Below, piece after piece: positions 32,291 to 44,137 of a DNA stretch of 64,000 nt (its first letter is position 1; each line of letters starts with the position of its first letter). This DNA comes from Brassica napus (Eukaryota; Streptophyta; Magnoliopsida; Brassicales; Brassicaceae), in the NCBI RefSeq assembly GCF_020379485.1, contig NC_063452.1:56999338-57063337 (forward strand). Reading direction: 5' to 3'. The position numbers were made by a program, and so were the translations under genes. Below the pieces are notes generated by a model, which saw only the letters and a list, made by a program, of their open reading frames with translations, was not told the DNA's origin and ran no database searches.

Positions 32291-32922
32291 TACTCAAGTG
32301 GAATCCAAGCTTGTCTTTGTAGAGGAATGATCTATAATAGTTTTGTTTGTGGTCTGTTTTGTGAATTGCATGTCTACTCTTTTAGTTGTGAATTTTTTGT
32401 AAAATCAGTAATAATGTTTTCCAAGATGTATTAAATGTGCTAACAATGTGTTTACACATTTACAAATCAATGAAATAATAGACTTCAGTAGCCTTTTTCT
32501 TATCTTTGGATCTCTCATATGCAATAATAAACTCCAATGGCCTTTTTCTCATCTTAATAAACAAGAATGTTGGTAGCTTTATATTGATACAACATTTTAA
32601 GAAGCATTTTAACCCTTCTTCCAACTCATAACAATAGTCATCATTATTGTCTATAACAATAATACTTAAGAGATGGAAAAAAACAATAGTAACTAGTCAA
32701 AGCATATCATATTTTATTATAAGTTTGCGTTGAAAAACTTAGTCAAATTTAGTAAAACTAAGGGAGAGAACATATTTTGTAAATATGAGTTTTACATATC
32801 TTGAAGTTACTTATCACTCTTAAAAATACAAGTTATTCAAAAACTAACGTAGAAGACTTAAAAACTAGCGGAGAAGACGCGGACGACTTCAATCTAAGTT
32901 GTCCAGACGACTAAACTATACG

Positions 32923-33707
32923 TCGTCTGGTCAACGCAGAGGTTATTTTTGCAATTGACTTTGAAATCTGTTATTTCGGACGACTGAAAAATAAGTCGTC
33001 TACTATTGTTTGGCTAAAAAAAAACTCCAAAAAAGCTAGACGACTTACATTTCAGTCGTCATAGGTTAGTTTTGCATTTGACTGGATTATTTCAGAAGTT
33101 TGACTTTTCTGGACGACTTACATTTCAGTCGTCTAGTGAAAATTAAAATAATAATATTTTTTAAAAGTAGACGACTTACAGTTAAGTCGTCATAGGTTAG
33201 TTTTGCAATTGAAAAAAAAAACTTCAAGATTTAATTATATACAGACGACTTATAATTCAGTCGTCCACGAGACGACTGAAATGTAAGTCGTCCAGGATTT
33301 ATGAGGTTTGACCAGAATCTCAGAAAAAAATCCTGGACAACTTACAAGTAAGTCGTCTCGTGGACGACTGAATTATAAGTCGTCTGTGTATAATTAAATT
33401 TTGAAGTTTTTTTTTTCAATTGCAAAACTAACCTATGACGACTTAACTATAAGTCGTCTACTTTTAAAAAATATTATTATTTTAATTTTCGCCAGACGAC
33501 TGAAATGTAAGTCGTCTGGGGAAGTCAAACTTCTGAAATTATCCAGTCAAATGCAAAACTAACCTATGACGACTGAAATGTAAGTCGTCTAGGTTCTTTG
33601 GAAATTTTTTTGAAACCAAACAAAAACAGACGACTTAACTTTCAGTCGTCTCAGGTTACAGATTTCAAAGTCAATTGCAAAAATAACCTCTGCGTTGACC
33701 AGACGAC
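32923..33707. repeat. Long imperfect hairpin (arms about 380 bp)
   Basis: The left arm, about 32923-33300, and the right arm, about 33328-33707, are near-complementary across a 27-bp spacer. Paired landmarks are GTCTGGTCAACGCAGAGG with CCTCTGCGTTGACCAGAC, and AAGTCGTCCAGGATTT with AAATCCTGGACAACTT. The arms contain smaller palindromes of the AGTCGTC type. A transcript would fold into a long double-stranded stem. Confidence 0.85.
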
Positions 33708-34285
33708 TTCCAGGTAAGTTGTCTACAGCCAAAAGACTTCCCAAGTAAGTCGTCTGATGAACAGATCTGGAAAAAAACTCGATGTCATACCTTAAATTGG
33801 TGAGATAAGTTCCTTAGCATACATAAGGCTTCTCCAAGCACACAGAATCACAAACGAAAGTAACCCACCCAGAATCGTTAGCTTCTATGACTCTATGAAC
33901 CATAAAAAATTTAGAATCAAAATCTTGGGTTTTTTAGCTCATTGTGGAGAGAAAGTGAGAGATATGTTGTGTTTAGTTCACAAGGATGGAAAAAGAAGAA
34001 GAGTAAATCGATTTTGGGAGCATTAAGAGCTTCAAATTGGTTGTTCATGGTGGTTGTGGTATTGATGACAATGGCAATCTTGTAATTACTTGAAGATGAT
34101 GAGGGTGAGAGAGTAAAAATGTCATTTTCGAAAAAAAAAAAGAAAAAAAAAATTGATGGCATTTTCGTAAATTATATGAACTTGTGGGGTGAATAGGGCA
34201 AAACCAATTTTCAAAAAAAAAGGAGGTTAGTTTTGTGTTTGACTTTAAGTTATAGGTCAATTCTGCAAAAAGCCCAAAGAATATG

Positions 34286-34995
34286 TATGAGGTTGCACAA
34301 AAAAAGAAGAAGAATGTTTATGTAAATGCACAGCAAAAATGAATGAATAAACAAAATGTTTGGATAAAATTCATAAAAAATCTTTTAAATTTGTATTTTA
34401 TTTTAAGTTTTTAGGAATAAAGTAACTAAATTGTGGAAAACATTTTAAAAATGTAAAAAAAAAAACATAATTTTGAATGCAAAATAAATTAGTTTTAAAT
34501 TTAAAAATTCAAATTTATATTAAAACTACAAAATTTTATTCCATAATTTAAAATTATCCAAAATTTAGCTACGTTAACTTTTCAAACTTGAATTAAAATT
34601 AGTTTTTTTTTAATTCTTAATTTTACATATTTTTCGTTTCGTGTGAAACTTATAAATATTTTTAATTAAAATAAGCAAAGTTTGAGTATAAAAATGAACA
34701 AAAGTTTAAAATTTTAATGTATTAAAATGTATAAAATATTTAATTCATGTATTTAACTGGGTGCCAAAAAAGTTTAAGTATTAAAAAGTTTCACAAAACT
34801 TAGTAACATATTCTTATAATTTTTCCCTTTCTTTAACTACCATTGTCATTTTTATTTTTCTATATTTGAAATTGTGATTATTTGAGCTGCCATTAGGTAT
34901 TTTGAATTTGAGAAATTATTATGATAAACCGGCTCGATCGTAGTCTTGATTACAAATGCATTTTTTTCTCCGAAATAAAACATATAAAAAAGAAT
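34286..34995. other. AT-rich spacer before GH5 copy C
   Basis: Starts with the right copy of the LINE target duplication and continues as AT-rich sequence shared with 10632-10857 and 47837-48522. The last part (from CCCTTTCTTTAACTACCATT) is the 3' flank of the GH5 gene. No gene seen. Confidence 0.6.
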
Positions 34996-35590
34996 TTAAA
35001 GAACTTTGAACCATTGGCTCGCTGGATCACAAGAAGCATCCATGGTCAAACACTTGCAAGGGTTAGCGACGATGCTGTTGTCACGTTCATCCACATCAAG
35101 GCATAGCAACGAACCATTACTTGTTGTCTTAAACGACAAATGCATGTGAGTAGCTGAGGTTTGTCCCAACTTAGAGCACTTAGTGTCAACTCCAAGCTTC
35201 ACTTTCTGTCCAACAGCATCTGGAGCCTCGACGCACATTTTGTTACTCCAGAGAATACCTTCACTGGGATTAAAGGTTGATGGCTCGGCTTTACGGCATT
35301 GTTCCAATCGAAGTGTAGGTGAATTGTTTGAGAGATTACTGGTGACGCAAAGGCCGGTTGTTGGGTGGAAGAGAAGTTTTTTGGATTGTAAACCGGGTCC
35401 TGCAGATATACAAAGATTTATATATTTAGCTCAAACGTACATATTCATAACATTATTTGGACATTCACGGTTCTTGATATTGCACTTACACGATACTTGT
35501 ATCGCAATTAAATTTTTCAGAGTCCCGTTAGGGGATTTTTTGAACAAAGCACTAGACGTGGTACGAAAATGATAATATAAATTTAATTAT

Positions 35591-35624
<34 letters not shown>

Positions 35625-37806
35625 ATGAACACAATCTTGGTAGTCCAAAAACAAATATTATCATAAGAGGTGTATATATATATATTAAGATCGAAACCTA
35701 GACATTTTATTTGGATGTTTCTTAACTTAAGAAATTAAAATTAACATAATAATAAAATTCAGGATTATGAATGTTTTTGGTCAAATTCAGGATTATCTAG
35801 GAAAATTGAGTTATAACTTTTAATCTGTCATTATATATTTATAGGATCCAAATATCTATCTATATAGGATTCAATTCATTTTTAACGATTTTGAGTTATA
35901 ATTATAGTTTTTTTGGTAATATTCAAATAATAATTATAGTTTTCATTCCAAAATCGTATTATTATTCCACTTTCTTTCAAAAAGAAGTCTGACCTCTAAC
36001 TGGAAGTTGAATTCCGGAGAGTTTTTGCAGGTAAGTAGAGTTGGCGACGTCTTTCCAATTAGGAGCCAAAACGCCAAAAGTCTCAACCATATGTTTTTGA
36101 CCGGTTCTCAAATAATAATCTCCGGTTAATGCCCAAACCGCCCAATCTAAATCATTCTCCGCGGCCCAAGCCACCAAACAATTCATATACCGGTTTCCGC
36201 TAACGTCACCGCTTCTCAGGTTAGCCCCAAACTCAGTCAAGAACAAAGGAAAGCCTCTCCCGATCAAGAATCCTCCGTTATGTGTGACTTTCTCGATGAT
36301 TTTCGCGCAAAAATCGTTAGAGTTGTGCTTTTCCCACGAGTCACGACCGTCGGAGAAGCTGTACCAATGTTGCTCGAAGACGAGTTTGTCGGTGAAGCTG
36401 ACGTTGAAGAAGCGGTCACGGAGGAAAGAGAGGTTTGTGTCGTAGTCGATGCCGGAGAGGATGACTAGGACGTCAGGGTTTGCTGCGTGTACTGCTTCTC
36501 CTCCTTTTGGCATGTACCTTCACGTAAACCATTTACAGCTTAGCGTTTCTCAAAATATAAGAAGATAATAATTTACAGCTTAATGCTCATGCATGCATGC
36601 ATGTACTTGTTTTCTTATATATGTGAATAATGAAAATACTACAAAAGGTCCAAACACATTTACCTAAATCTGTGTGCGAACATATCTTATTTTTGATAAA
36701 TAGTTTTAAGTAGTCATTTCAAATATTTTCATGTGTGCGAACATGCTTGTTTATATTCTAAATGACGTATAGGTAATCTGAAATGCGTACTTACTTGAAC
36801 CAGAGGTTAGGGTAATCTCTGGTACCACGTGGTTCGTTCCTAAGGCTCATGCCAACGACATTAGTGACATTGCGGAAAAGAGAAGCCATCTTGCTCAATC
36901 CCTTGGCCCAGACGGCGGGATCAAAGTTAGGGTATTCGAAGAAAGCGTCGAGGTCGTTGTCGCTGCAACACCATCCTGGCGTTGTCAAGTGGTTGTCTAG
37001 TATCACCATCACTCCGTTTTGTCCAAGGTTCGACACCACTTCCTGATATTAAATATAAATAAATTAAACATGTCTATATATAGGGGAGGGTTGGATCAGA
37101 GATTTAGTGGACCTATGGTTAATATCAATTTGAAAATTCGACAATTTGGGATTATATGATCGATGTATACTAGCTCTTTAAAATTTAAGAGCCAAAACGA
37201 ATGTTTCATTAAGTTGTGTGTCTAAAACCGAAATATATAGAGAAGTATTTCCATTATGTTGAGAATTCTATTGGAATGGCTCTATTTTATTTGATTTGAC
37301 AACTTCGGTTAGTTTTTGTTGTTGTTTCGAATCATTTAGTAACACAAAGCCAACACAAAACCAGTTTATCTGGATAGATAAAACCAATGCTGTACCACTA
37401 TTTTTACCTGGAATGCATTGAATATGGGGAGGTTAAGGATTTTGGGATTGTGAGTTTGAATGCCAAGAACATCATCAAGCAGATTCAACCTTTCAAAAGA
37501 CTGTTTGACGGTAACTTTAAGAGCCAATGTGTCATTAGTCATCAAATCAAGAGGCCAAGTGAGCCTAACGCAGTTAAATCCCATTGAGACAATCTTCTTG
37601 GAGATGGAATCTAATGGTTGTTTGCTTAGTCCTTCGGCCACCGCGGGCTGGAGATGAGCCGGCCAGTTCACGCAGGCTAGCTTCACCCTTTGGCCTTTCT
37701 CGTCCACGATCCATCTAGATTTTGTGGAGAGAGGGTAGCTTGTGGTTAGCTTTGGAATCCAAGAAATGAATAAGAAGAAGATACACAATGATATGGATCT
37801 AGCCAT
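34996..37806 (-). CDS. GH5 copy C: glycoside hydrolase family 5 (cellulase-type) protein, intact
   Basis: Four exons join in phase: 37806-37408, 37042-36795, 36517-35994 and 35399-34996, giving 524 residues. An N-terminal signal peptide (about residues 1-25, hydrophobic core LCIFFLFISW) points to secretion to the cell wall. The catalytic GH5 barrel follows. The acid/base is Glu203 in SLRNEPRG and the nucleophile is Glu311 in FLTEFGA, with HW near 266-267 also typical. Residues from about 392 form a Cys-rich C-terminal module (CVTSNLSNN, NPCKCL) that I infer to be a beta-trefoil-like carbohydrate-binding domain. Family members cleave beta-linked glucan- or mannan-type polysaccharides; the substrate here is not evident. 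The gene is the best preserved array member with copy D, and copies B and C are almost identical, which indicates recent duplication. Intron 3 holds a 33-G run. Confidence 0.93.
35591..35623. repeat. Poly(G) tract, 33 bases, in intron 3 of GH5 copy C
   Basis: Thirty-three consecutive G where copies A, B and D have five (ATTATGGGGGCATATG). On the transcribed strand it is C-rich. It is either an expanded homopolymer or an assembly error. Confidence 0.9.
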
Positions 37807-37862
37807 TGTTGTTGTTGTCTTTGTTTTTTGTTTTGATTATTTTGAATTTGAATTTGATTCGT

Positions 37863-37870
37863 TATTTATA
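37863..37870 (-). promoter_or_regulatory. TATA box of GH5 copy C
   Basis: Minus strand reads TATAAATA, 57 bp before the ATG at 37806. The CA-rich leader between them (ACAACAACAACA) is typical of plant 5' UTRs. The element is shared at the same place in copies B and D. Confidence 0.65.
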
Positions 37871-38426
37871 CTGCAAAGAAGTTTGTTTAGTTTCTGGTTG
37901 TTGGCAAATTATGTGTTGATGGTTAGAGATTAGTTTTCCCCAACAAAAGATAACAACTGAAATCAATTGTTAGAGGGAACAAAACAACAATCGACAGAGC
38001 ATGGTGTTACCAGATTCTGAGATGTGTATTTCTAAAAAACAATTTTTATAAGACTTTGATATGCTGCTTTATTATTTTATAACAATAAAAATCTGTTTAT
38101 GTAATTCTCTTATATGAGATAAAAAGAAAATAACCATATCCTTTGATCTTGTAATTTTAATTGATCTTGTTGTTCTGTTAAAACAGAAAAGGTAACAACT
38201 TGAACATAGTATTAGTCGAAAATGATTAGTTGATTACTTGTTAGATTAAGATCTCACCTATGTTCATAATAATTCTACTTTTAATAGTATGTGAACCCAC
38301 ATAAGAAAAGCAATTAAAAAAAACTCCAAACACATCTGTTAGATTACATGTGGATGAAACTATATAGTATAAGTAAGCTTACAATCGAAGTAGTGAAAAC
38401 TATTCTTAAGAACTAAAGGCCACTCT
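37871..38426. other. 5' flank of GH5 copy C
   Basis: Non-coding, near-identical to 26245-26798. No other gene is seen. It ends at the LINE target duplication at 38427-38436. Confidence 0.65.
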
Positions 38427-38977
38427 TTGCACAAAATTAATCTTTTTTTTTTGTCATTGAAAATAATCTCAAGGGAACTAGCAACCAAACCGGTTGTAGT
38501 TAAAAACACAGTCTAACAAACTACTCAATTCAGAAATACGAAATAACGGCCTCCAGTAGGTGCCAACAATAAAAACACAACAAAGATAGAGCTCATCAGA
38601 ATTCTTCCTGCTCAAAGGTAAGTTTGAGATTCTGAGAAAACTGATAGATGATGAATCAGACCACTCCTAACGCTTCTCTTCTGATATGAGAGTCCAACCA
38701 TCCTGGGCCATTTGTAGCCATATATGATTGGAATCTGCGTCGTTGAGAATTCTATTATTACTCTGGATAAACGTAGATTGCTGGTAGCTTCAACAGTCCA
38801 AACCATTGCGGTGATTTCTGCTTCCAGTTGAGATCATATGCCAGCAAAGGGCGTCTACTGTGGAACATTGCTTTTGCCATACGAGTCTCTTGTAATCCAG
38901 GATGCACCTCCATTTCCATTAGTTGCCAACCACGCAGATCCAATGTTACATTTCAAAACTCCAGGGCGAGGCTTACT

Positions 38978-40270
38978 TCAACTTGGGGCGGGGATTTCTT
39001 CAACCACTATCTCAGGGTTGTCGTGAGGTATAAAGCCATTCAACCGCAGCCAGATTGCAGCTTCTTCTAAAGCCATTCCAAGGGTGTTGGTTGGTTCATT
39101 TCTTCTTTTCTCAAAGCAGTAAAGGTTTTTTGTTTTCCATATGTGCCAGAGAATCCAAGGAAAGGCCAGTCGAAGCGTAGGCTCCATCGAGACCTTCTTG
39201 CTGCAGGAGATGAGATAATGAATGTTCAGAAGCACCGACGATGTGGAGAAACCTGCCTGAGGAAGTGGAATGAGTGATGTATCCCATACTTCTATAGTCA
39301 TTGGGCAGTGGAAAAGCATATGACATATGGATTCCGGGCCTTGATGACAAAAAGGGCAGGACGGGTCTGTGAGAATGCCTCTGAAAGACAATTGTTGTTT
39401 TACTGCAAGTGCACCAGATAGAACTCGCCAGAGGAAATGTCTAAGCTTGGGTGAAGTTTTTGTCTTCCATAGATCACTCCATAGTTTCTTTTCTAGCGGA
39501 GGAAGTACACTTGTGTGTTGAGAGTTACTCTCCTCAATGTTCTCCAGAACTTTGTAACCACTTTTAGAATCATAAATTCCATTCCTTGTGAAACCCCACC
39601 TCCATATATAATCCTTAAAGCGTTGGCACTTTATTTGAAGAACATAAGGTACATCTTCTTCTACAACAATCTCCTTTACCTTTTGCACATCCTAGCCACA
39701 TTGATCATCTGTCATGAGATCAGAAACCTTTAGAGTCAAATCCACAACCGCCTCTTGTTTATATTTTGGGGCTCTTGGAAGTGGATCTTTTATCCAGTAA
39801 TCCATCCATACACTAGTCGTTTCGCCATTCCCCACCACCTTCATCAGTCCTTGTTTTAGAAGGTCTCTACCATGCATGGAGGATGTTTGTCCAAGCGAAA
39901 GACGGTCTGGTTACCTACACAGCCATTCAAGAACTCCGTCCTCCTGAAATAACAAGACCTGGGGATGCGTGCTACCAAAGGCTGAGGGTTGCTTCATATC
40001 CGCCATGTTTGCTTAGCTAACAAGAATTGATTAAACTTTTCTAAGTCTTTAAAACCTAGACCACCAGCATTTTTATCTTTGCACAGCCATTGCCAAGCAA
40101 CCCAAATTTTTTTTTTTTTTATTGTTTTCACTGCTCTACCAGAACTCAATCATTTCGCTTGTTAACTTGTCGCAAACGTCTTTAGGGAATTTTAAACATG
40201 ACATGGCAAAGATAAAAATCATATCTTGGGTTAAAGACGCATAAGCAGTATCTTGGAATGATTTAGCCTG
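38978..40270 (-). pseudogene. LINE 3' coding remnant (zf-RVT), copy C
   Basis: Frame 39688-38978 (236 codons) differs from the copy B frame at 28060-27350 by essentially one residue (GLESIC against GPESIC). It has SPKLRHFLWRVLSG and CHMLFHCP of the zf-RVT region. A TAG at about 39692-39694 separates it from 39877-39695 upstream. Further up, near 40150-40210, is KFPKDVCDKLTS, the end of the reverse transcriptase. Confidence 0.8.
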
Positions 40271-40308
40271 AAACAAAGTGTTGCCTAAACATATTACTTG
40301 TGTTCTAG

Positions 40309-41107
40309 GGAAACGAAGCTGGGGAACACCTTACCGACGACGAAAAAGAAGCAGGTTACTGCCGCTTCTTCGCCGAGAACCTCACCGGGGCCGCCCTCGA
40401 GTGGTTTGCAGAATTAGAAGAAAATTAAATCGACAATTTCACCCAGTTGGTATCTACGTTCCTCAAACAATACTCAGTCTTCATAGAGACAAGAGTTACC
40501 GAAGCAGATCTCTGGAATCTCATACAAGCGCCTTTCGAGCCATTAAAAGCATACATAAAAAAATTCTGAGAAATCAAGGGCAAGATCTCACATCCGAACG
40601 AAGTCGTTGCCCTCGCGGCGTTAAAGAATGGCGTCTGGTTCTCATCTAAATTCAGGGAAGAACTGGCGGTACGAGCACCTATCTTGTTGGACGACGCCCT
40701 ACACCGAGCCTCTTATTTCGCCACCCACGAGGAGGAGGTCGCAGCCTTGAAAGAACAGTATAGCGCGAACAAGAACAACGCAATCAAAAAACCTGCTACT
40801 CCTAAAGAAGCAACCACCAAAGGGCAACATTCCTAAGCAATAAATAATTCGCCGCAAAAGTCTTCAACATACGACCTTTCCATGATCGCAAGGGCCACTC
40901 GACCGAAGAATGTCGAGCCACTCTTCGTAATCAAAATGAAAATAAGAAAACTAACGAAGAAGCCGGAGAAGAAGAAGAAGAAGAGCCAGTGACTCTGAAA
41001 TCCAACCGAAAGGCCAAAGTCTCAACAAACAAAAGAGGCAGGGAGATCGAGCAGGAATCACCGAGCTCTCCACCCCCAGCCCCAAAGAAAACAGTCGACA
41101 TGATTTC
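40309..41107 (+). pseudogene. Tat-type gag remnant
   Basis: The frame starting at 40309 reads a Retrotrans_gag-type sequence: [12 protein letters not shown], then FTQLVSTFLKQYSV and ADLWNLIQAPFEPLKAYIKKF. In-frame stops lie at 40426 and 40567, and the frame ends at 40834-40836. The second stop fits a C-to-T change of an Arg codon. A second frame from about 40870 gives the knuckle-like HDRKGHSTEECRATL with the first cysteine lost. Not translatable. Confidence 0.75.
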
Positions 41108-42055
41108 ATGGGGCAGAACAGCAACACAACCGACGAAATCAAGAGCCAAACCGAAGGAAAAATCCGCTTTGAGATCTCGGTAGTGATCCGCACATTGGAA
41201 AATCCCGACGAAGTCACTCCCCCTCCCCATGTCACTCCATACAACCCAAACACAAAGCTTCCGTACGTAAAAATCTCTAACTTTAAGCAAAAGAACAAAA
41301 TGACCAAGATTCGCGAGCTGCTGGAGAAACCGACTCAGAAAAAAGACAGAATGCAGACCCTCAATCGCAATCTGTTTAGGGGGCAGATACACTACCGACC
41401 ATCACTTACTAAGAGGTGGAATTTCCCAGCCCACAAAGTGCACAAGAAACGGATCGACTTCATTTACGGAGGCTTTAAATTCTGCAATTCGGTCAACTCA
41501 ATCAAAGCATACCAACGGAGAGCAGAAAACAACGTAGGAATTAGAGAGCCCCTGTCGGGTCCCGATCACGAAATCACCTTCAACGAAAACGAAATCGCAG
41601 ACCTCGATAAACCACACGACGATGCTCTCGTGATACGAATCGACGTCGGTGGCTGCGAACTATCCCGAGTAATGATCGACACCGGAAGCTCGGCCGATGA
41701 CCTCTTCTACGAGGCGTTTAAAAAAATGGGATTCACTAAAACACTCCTAAAGCAAGAGCGAACTCCCCTAATCGGCTTCGCAGGAGAGACCACCTATTCT
41801 CTCGAATTGATCGAGCTCGCGGTAACCGCTGGAGAAATCAGAAAAATCGTAGAATTCATCGTGATAGACCATCCAGCCCCATTCAACGCAATCCTTTGGA
41901 GACCTTGGCTATACAACATGAAGGCAGTCCCCTCGACATATCACCAATGCCTGAAATTTCCAACCTTGAAAGGAGTTAAAACTATCAGAGGAAGCCAGAA
42001 GAACTCCAGGACATGCTACCTCGCGAGCTTTAAGGACATAGAGCAACACCCTTAA
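41108..42055 (+). pseudogene. Tat-type aspartic protease remnant
   Basis: A 315-codon open frame. The N-terminal part is a linker with FRGQIHYRPSL and HKKRIDFIYGG. From about residue 175 comes a retropepsin-like domain: IRIDVGGCELSRVMIDTGSS, where DTGSS is the active site, followed later by ILWRPWL in place of the usual ILGRPWL. The frame is open, but it is cut off from gag and from any polymerase, so it is a relic. Confidence 0.72.
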
Positions 42056-42658
42056 TCAAGCAGCCAAAATTAACGACAGACGTACCTACGTACACGAACA
42101 ATCGAACAACAGACCCTATCCCTGGGAATATAATCGAACTACGTTATGACTTGAACTCTCGACGAGGGTACGTAGGCAACTCACGACACGAGTCCAATCA
42201 CCTTCCACCTACAGAACTCAAAGTGGGCATATCGCAACACCCGAAGAACAACGGCACGACAATATCAAAAAAAACTGCCTTCTTTTCACAAATATGTAAC
42301 GAAATAGAATCCGGCATCTTAATAAATACAGTTTTTAGACATTCGAATACACCAGATTTCTCGTGTTAGAAAATCGCATAACTGCGACAGTTGACCAAAA
42401 ACCAGGACCCTGATCAAGTCCTCGGTCGCGGCCAACTCCGCCAACAAGCGCGACAAAACTAGCTAACAAAATCTTTTGTTACATCGAAACTGTCAATAAA
42501 AGTATCTACAACAAATCGACACATGGCCCCAAAAGATCGGCCTCGCATAAAACATAAAAATGGCAACAAATAAATCGGAACCCATGATCCCTTCTTTATT
42601 AAATAAAAAGTAATAAAGCAACAAAAGGTGGAGGAAAAAACAAAGAAAGTCTCAAAAG
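42056..42658. other. Gene-free stretch of the Tat element
   Basis: No recognisable domain. The reverse transcriptase, RNase H and integrase expected after the protease are absent. Confidence 0.55.
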
Positions 42659-43905
42659 CTACTCTTCGATGCTGAATTCACCATCCTCAAAGCGATCACC
42701 CGAGCACTTCGCCACGTCATCCGCCGCAGAAGAGACCTTATCGAAGAAATCCTCCGGAAGATCCTCCGAAATCTGAGGCAGGTCGAGCTTCCCAACGGAT
42801 AAATCCGAAGTCGCCATCACATCGACCTCGGACCCAAGCTCAATCTCCTTCGCTCGAAGCTGCAACAACTTATACGAAGCTAGGAGATTGTTGCTCATGA
42901 TCTCCTTCAAGAGATCTATATTTGCCACGACTTCCCGAAGACGAGCCCAACAATCACTTGCAGCCTTCTTCTTTTCCCATTTCTCCTTCAGAGAGACCAG
43001 CACATCCAGATAGCTATCCGCCATAGTCATTTTGCCTCATGAGTCGCGCGGCGAAGGTCATCAGAGAACTTATTGGCAGAAGATTCAACCTTCGCTTCCA
43101 AAAAGGAAACTCGCTCGAGGGCCGACTTCCTTTCGTTACTCACAACTCGCAGACGAGCTTCGAGCGAAGCAGCCTGATTCCCCAGCTTTTCAGCTGCAGC
43201 CAGTTGAGCAGCATCGGCACGCTCCCGGTCTTGAGCCATCTTTAGACCGAGCTTTAGCTCACGAACGACCTTTTTTATTTCATAAAGTTCGTCAGAACGC
43301 GGAACATCTTGCAGGCGTTTTTCTAAAGTCACCGCAAACTCGTTGTTAGCTTCCATTGCCTGAAACATGACAAATCAGTACAGACAAAACGAACCAAAGA
43401 TTCGACAAGGACCAAATTTCAAAAAGACCGACCTTGGCATGGGCCACAACTATCTTTACGTAAGCCTCGCGCTCCGTCATATTACGCAGAGAGGGAAGCG
43501 GACAACCAGAAGGTTTGAAGTGCCTCACCAAATGAGCAACACTATCTGGATCTTCCGTAATAGGACAATCCTTGGAATGCGAAAACTGCCAGTGGAACGG
43601 CTTAGTAACAGCCGCTTTGCCTGAGACACCAAGACGACGATCCGAACCATTCGTTTTAGCCTTCTTCGGAGGACGATCACGCCCCTCCGAACCCGTTGGG
43701 CTACTCGACTTAACGCGAGCAACAGATTTTTCACCCTCGGGGTCTTTGGCCCATGGGTTGAAGGCCGCAGAAGTTGGGTCTCCTCACGAAGAACTTCTGT
43801 GAGCGCATCACTCACATCTCCAGATTGAATACGTTCCGCATTGGCACTACCAGTTCGAGTTCGTACCCTATCGGAATCACGAGAGTTCGATCTTCTCGAA
43901 GTCAT
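42659..43905 (-). pseudogene. Second copy of the antisense Tat ORF, partial
   Basis: Three minus-strand segments are visible: 43905-43525 (Ser/Arg-rich), 43531-43346 containing HFKPSGCPLPSL and EREAYVKIVVAHAKVG, and 43368-42659, an Ala/Glu/Lys-rich coiled-coil-like stretch (MEANNEFAVTLEKRLQ). They parallel the segments at 45428-44138, which have HMRSAGCRLPSL, EREAYAKVSVESSKV and MEAFNEYVVTMEDHV. The copy lacks the N-terminal domain found at 46066-45563. It looks like a tandem duplication of the last exons. Confidence 0.6.
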
Positions 43906-44137
43906 ATTCCTTTAGCGAGCAAAAACGAAACTAAATGAGATACTATGACGAATCCTAGAGCAAAGCCAAAGCTTTATAGGGATCAGAACCTTGCCATATC
44001 TCAACAACCCGAACAAAAAGAATCTCAAAAGCTAAGGAAACAGGGATATTCCGAAATATTATGTTTATCCATTAAAAGATATTCAAGATATCAAGATCAA
44101 AGATCGTCAAAAACAAAAAGATATTAAACAAAAAAAA

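Larger units (their letters stand above)
30043..34275. mobile_element. Mutator-like element (non-autonomous), palindrome-rich
   Basis: The ends are GGGTTTTTGCCAAAACTAAC on the left and, in inverted sense, GGGCTTTTTGCAGAATTGAC on the right. A 10-bp direct repeat AAAGAATATG (30033-30042 and 34276-34285) flanks it, close to the 9-bp duplication usual for Mutator-like elements. Copy C lacks it at the matching site near 47815. No transposase is recognisable. The interior is built from many copies of GACGACTTACATTTCAGTCGTC-like palindromes, a 500-bp tandem duplication, a 65-bp perfect inverted repeat and a long hairpin. A TATA-like CTATATAAAG at 31098-31107 precedes a short ATG frame and possible splice sites, which suggests a decayed transcribed cargo. 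Confidence 0.78.

Noticed and set aside
40278..40649. 123-codon Arg-rich ORF
   Set aside because: Out-of-frame reading of the Tat gag remnant, whose family resemblance lies in the frame from 40309.
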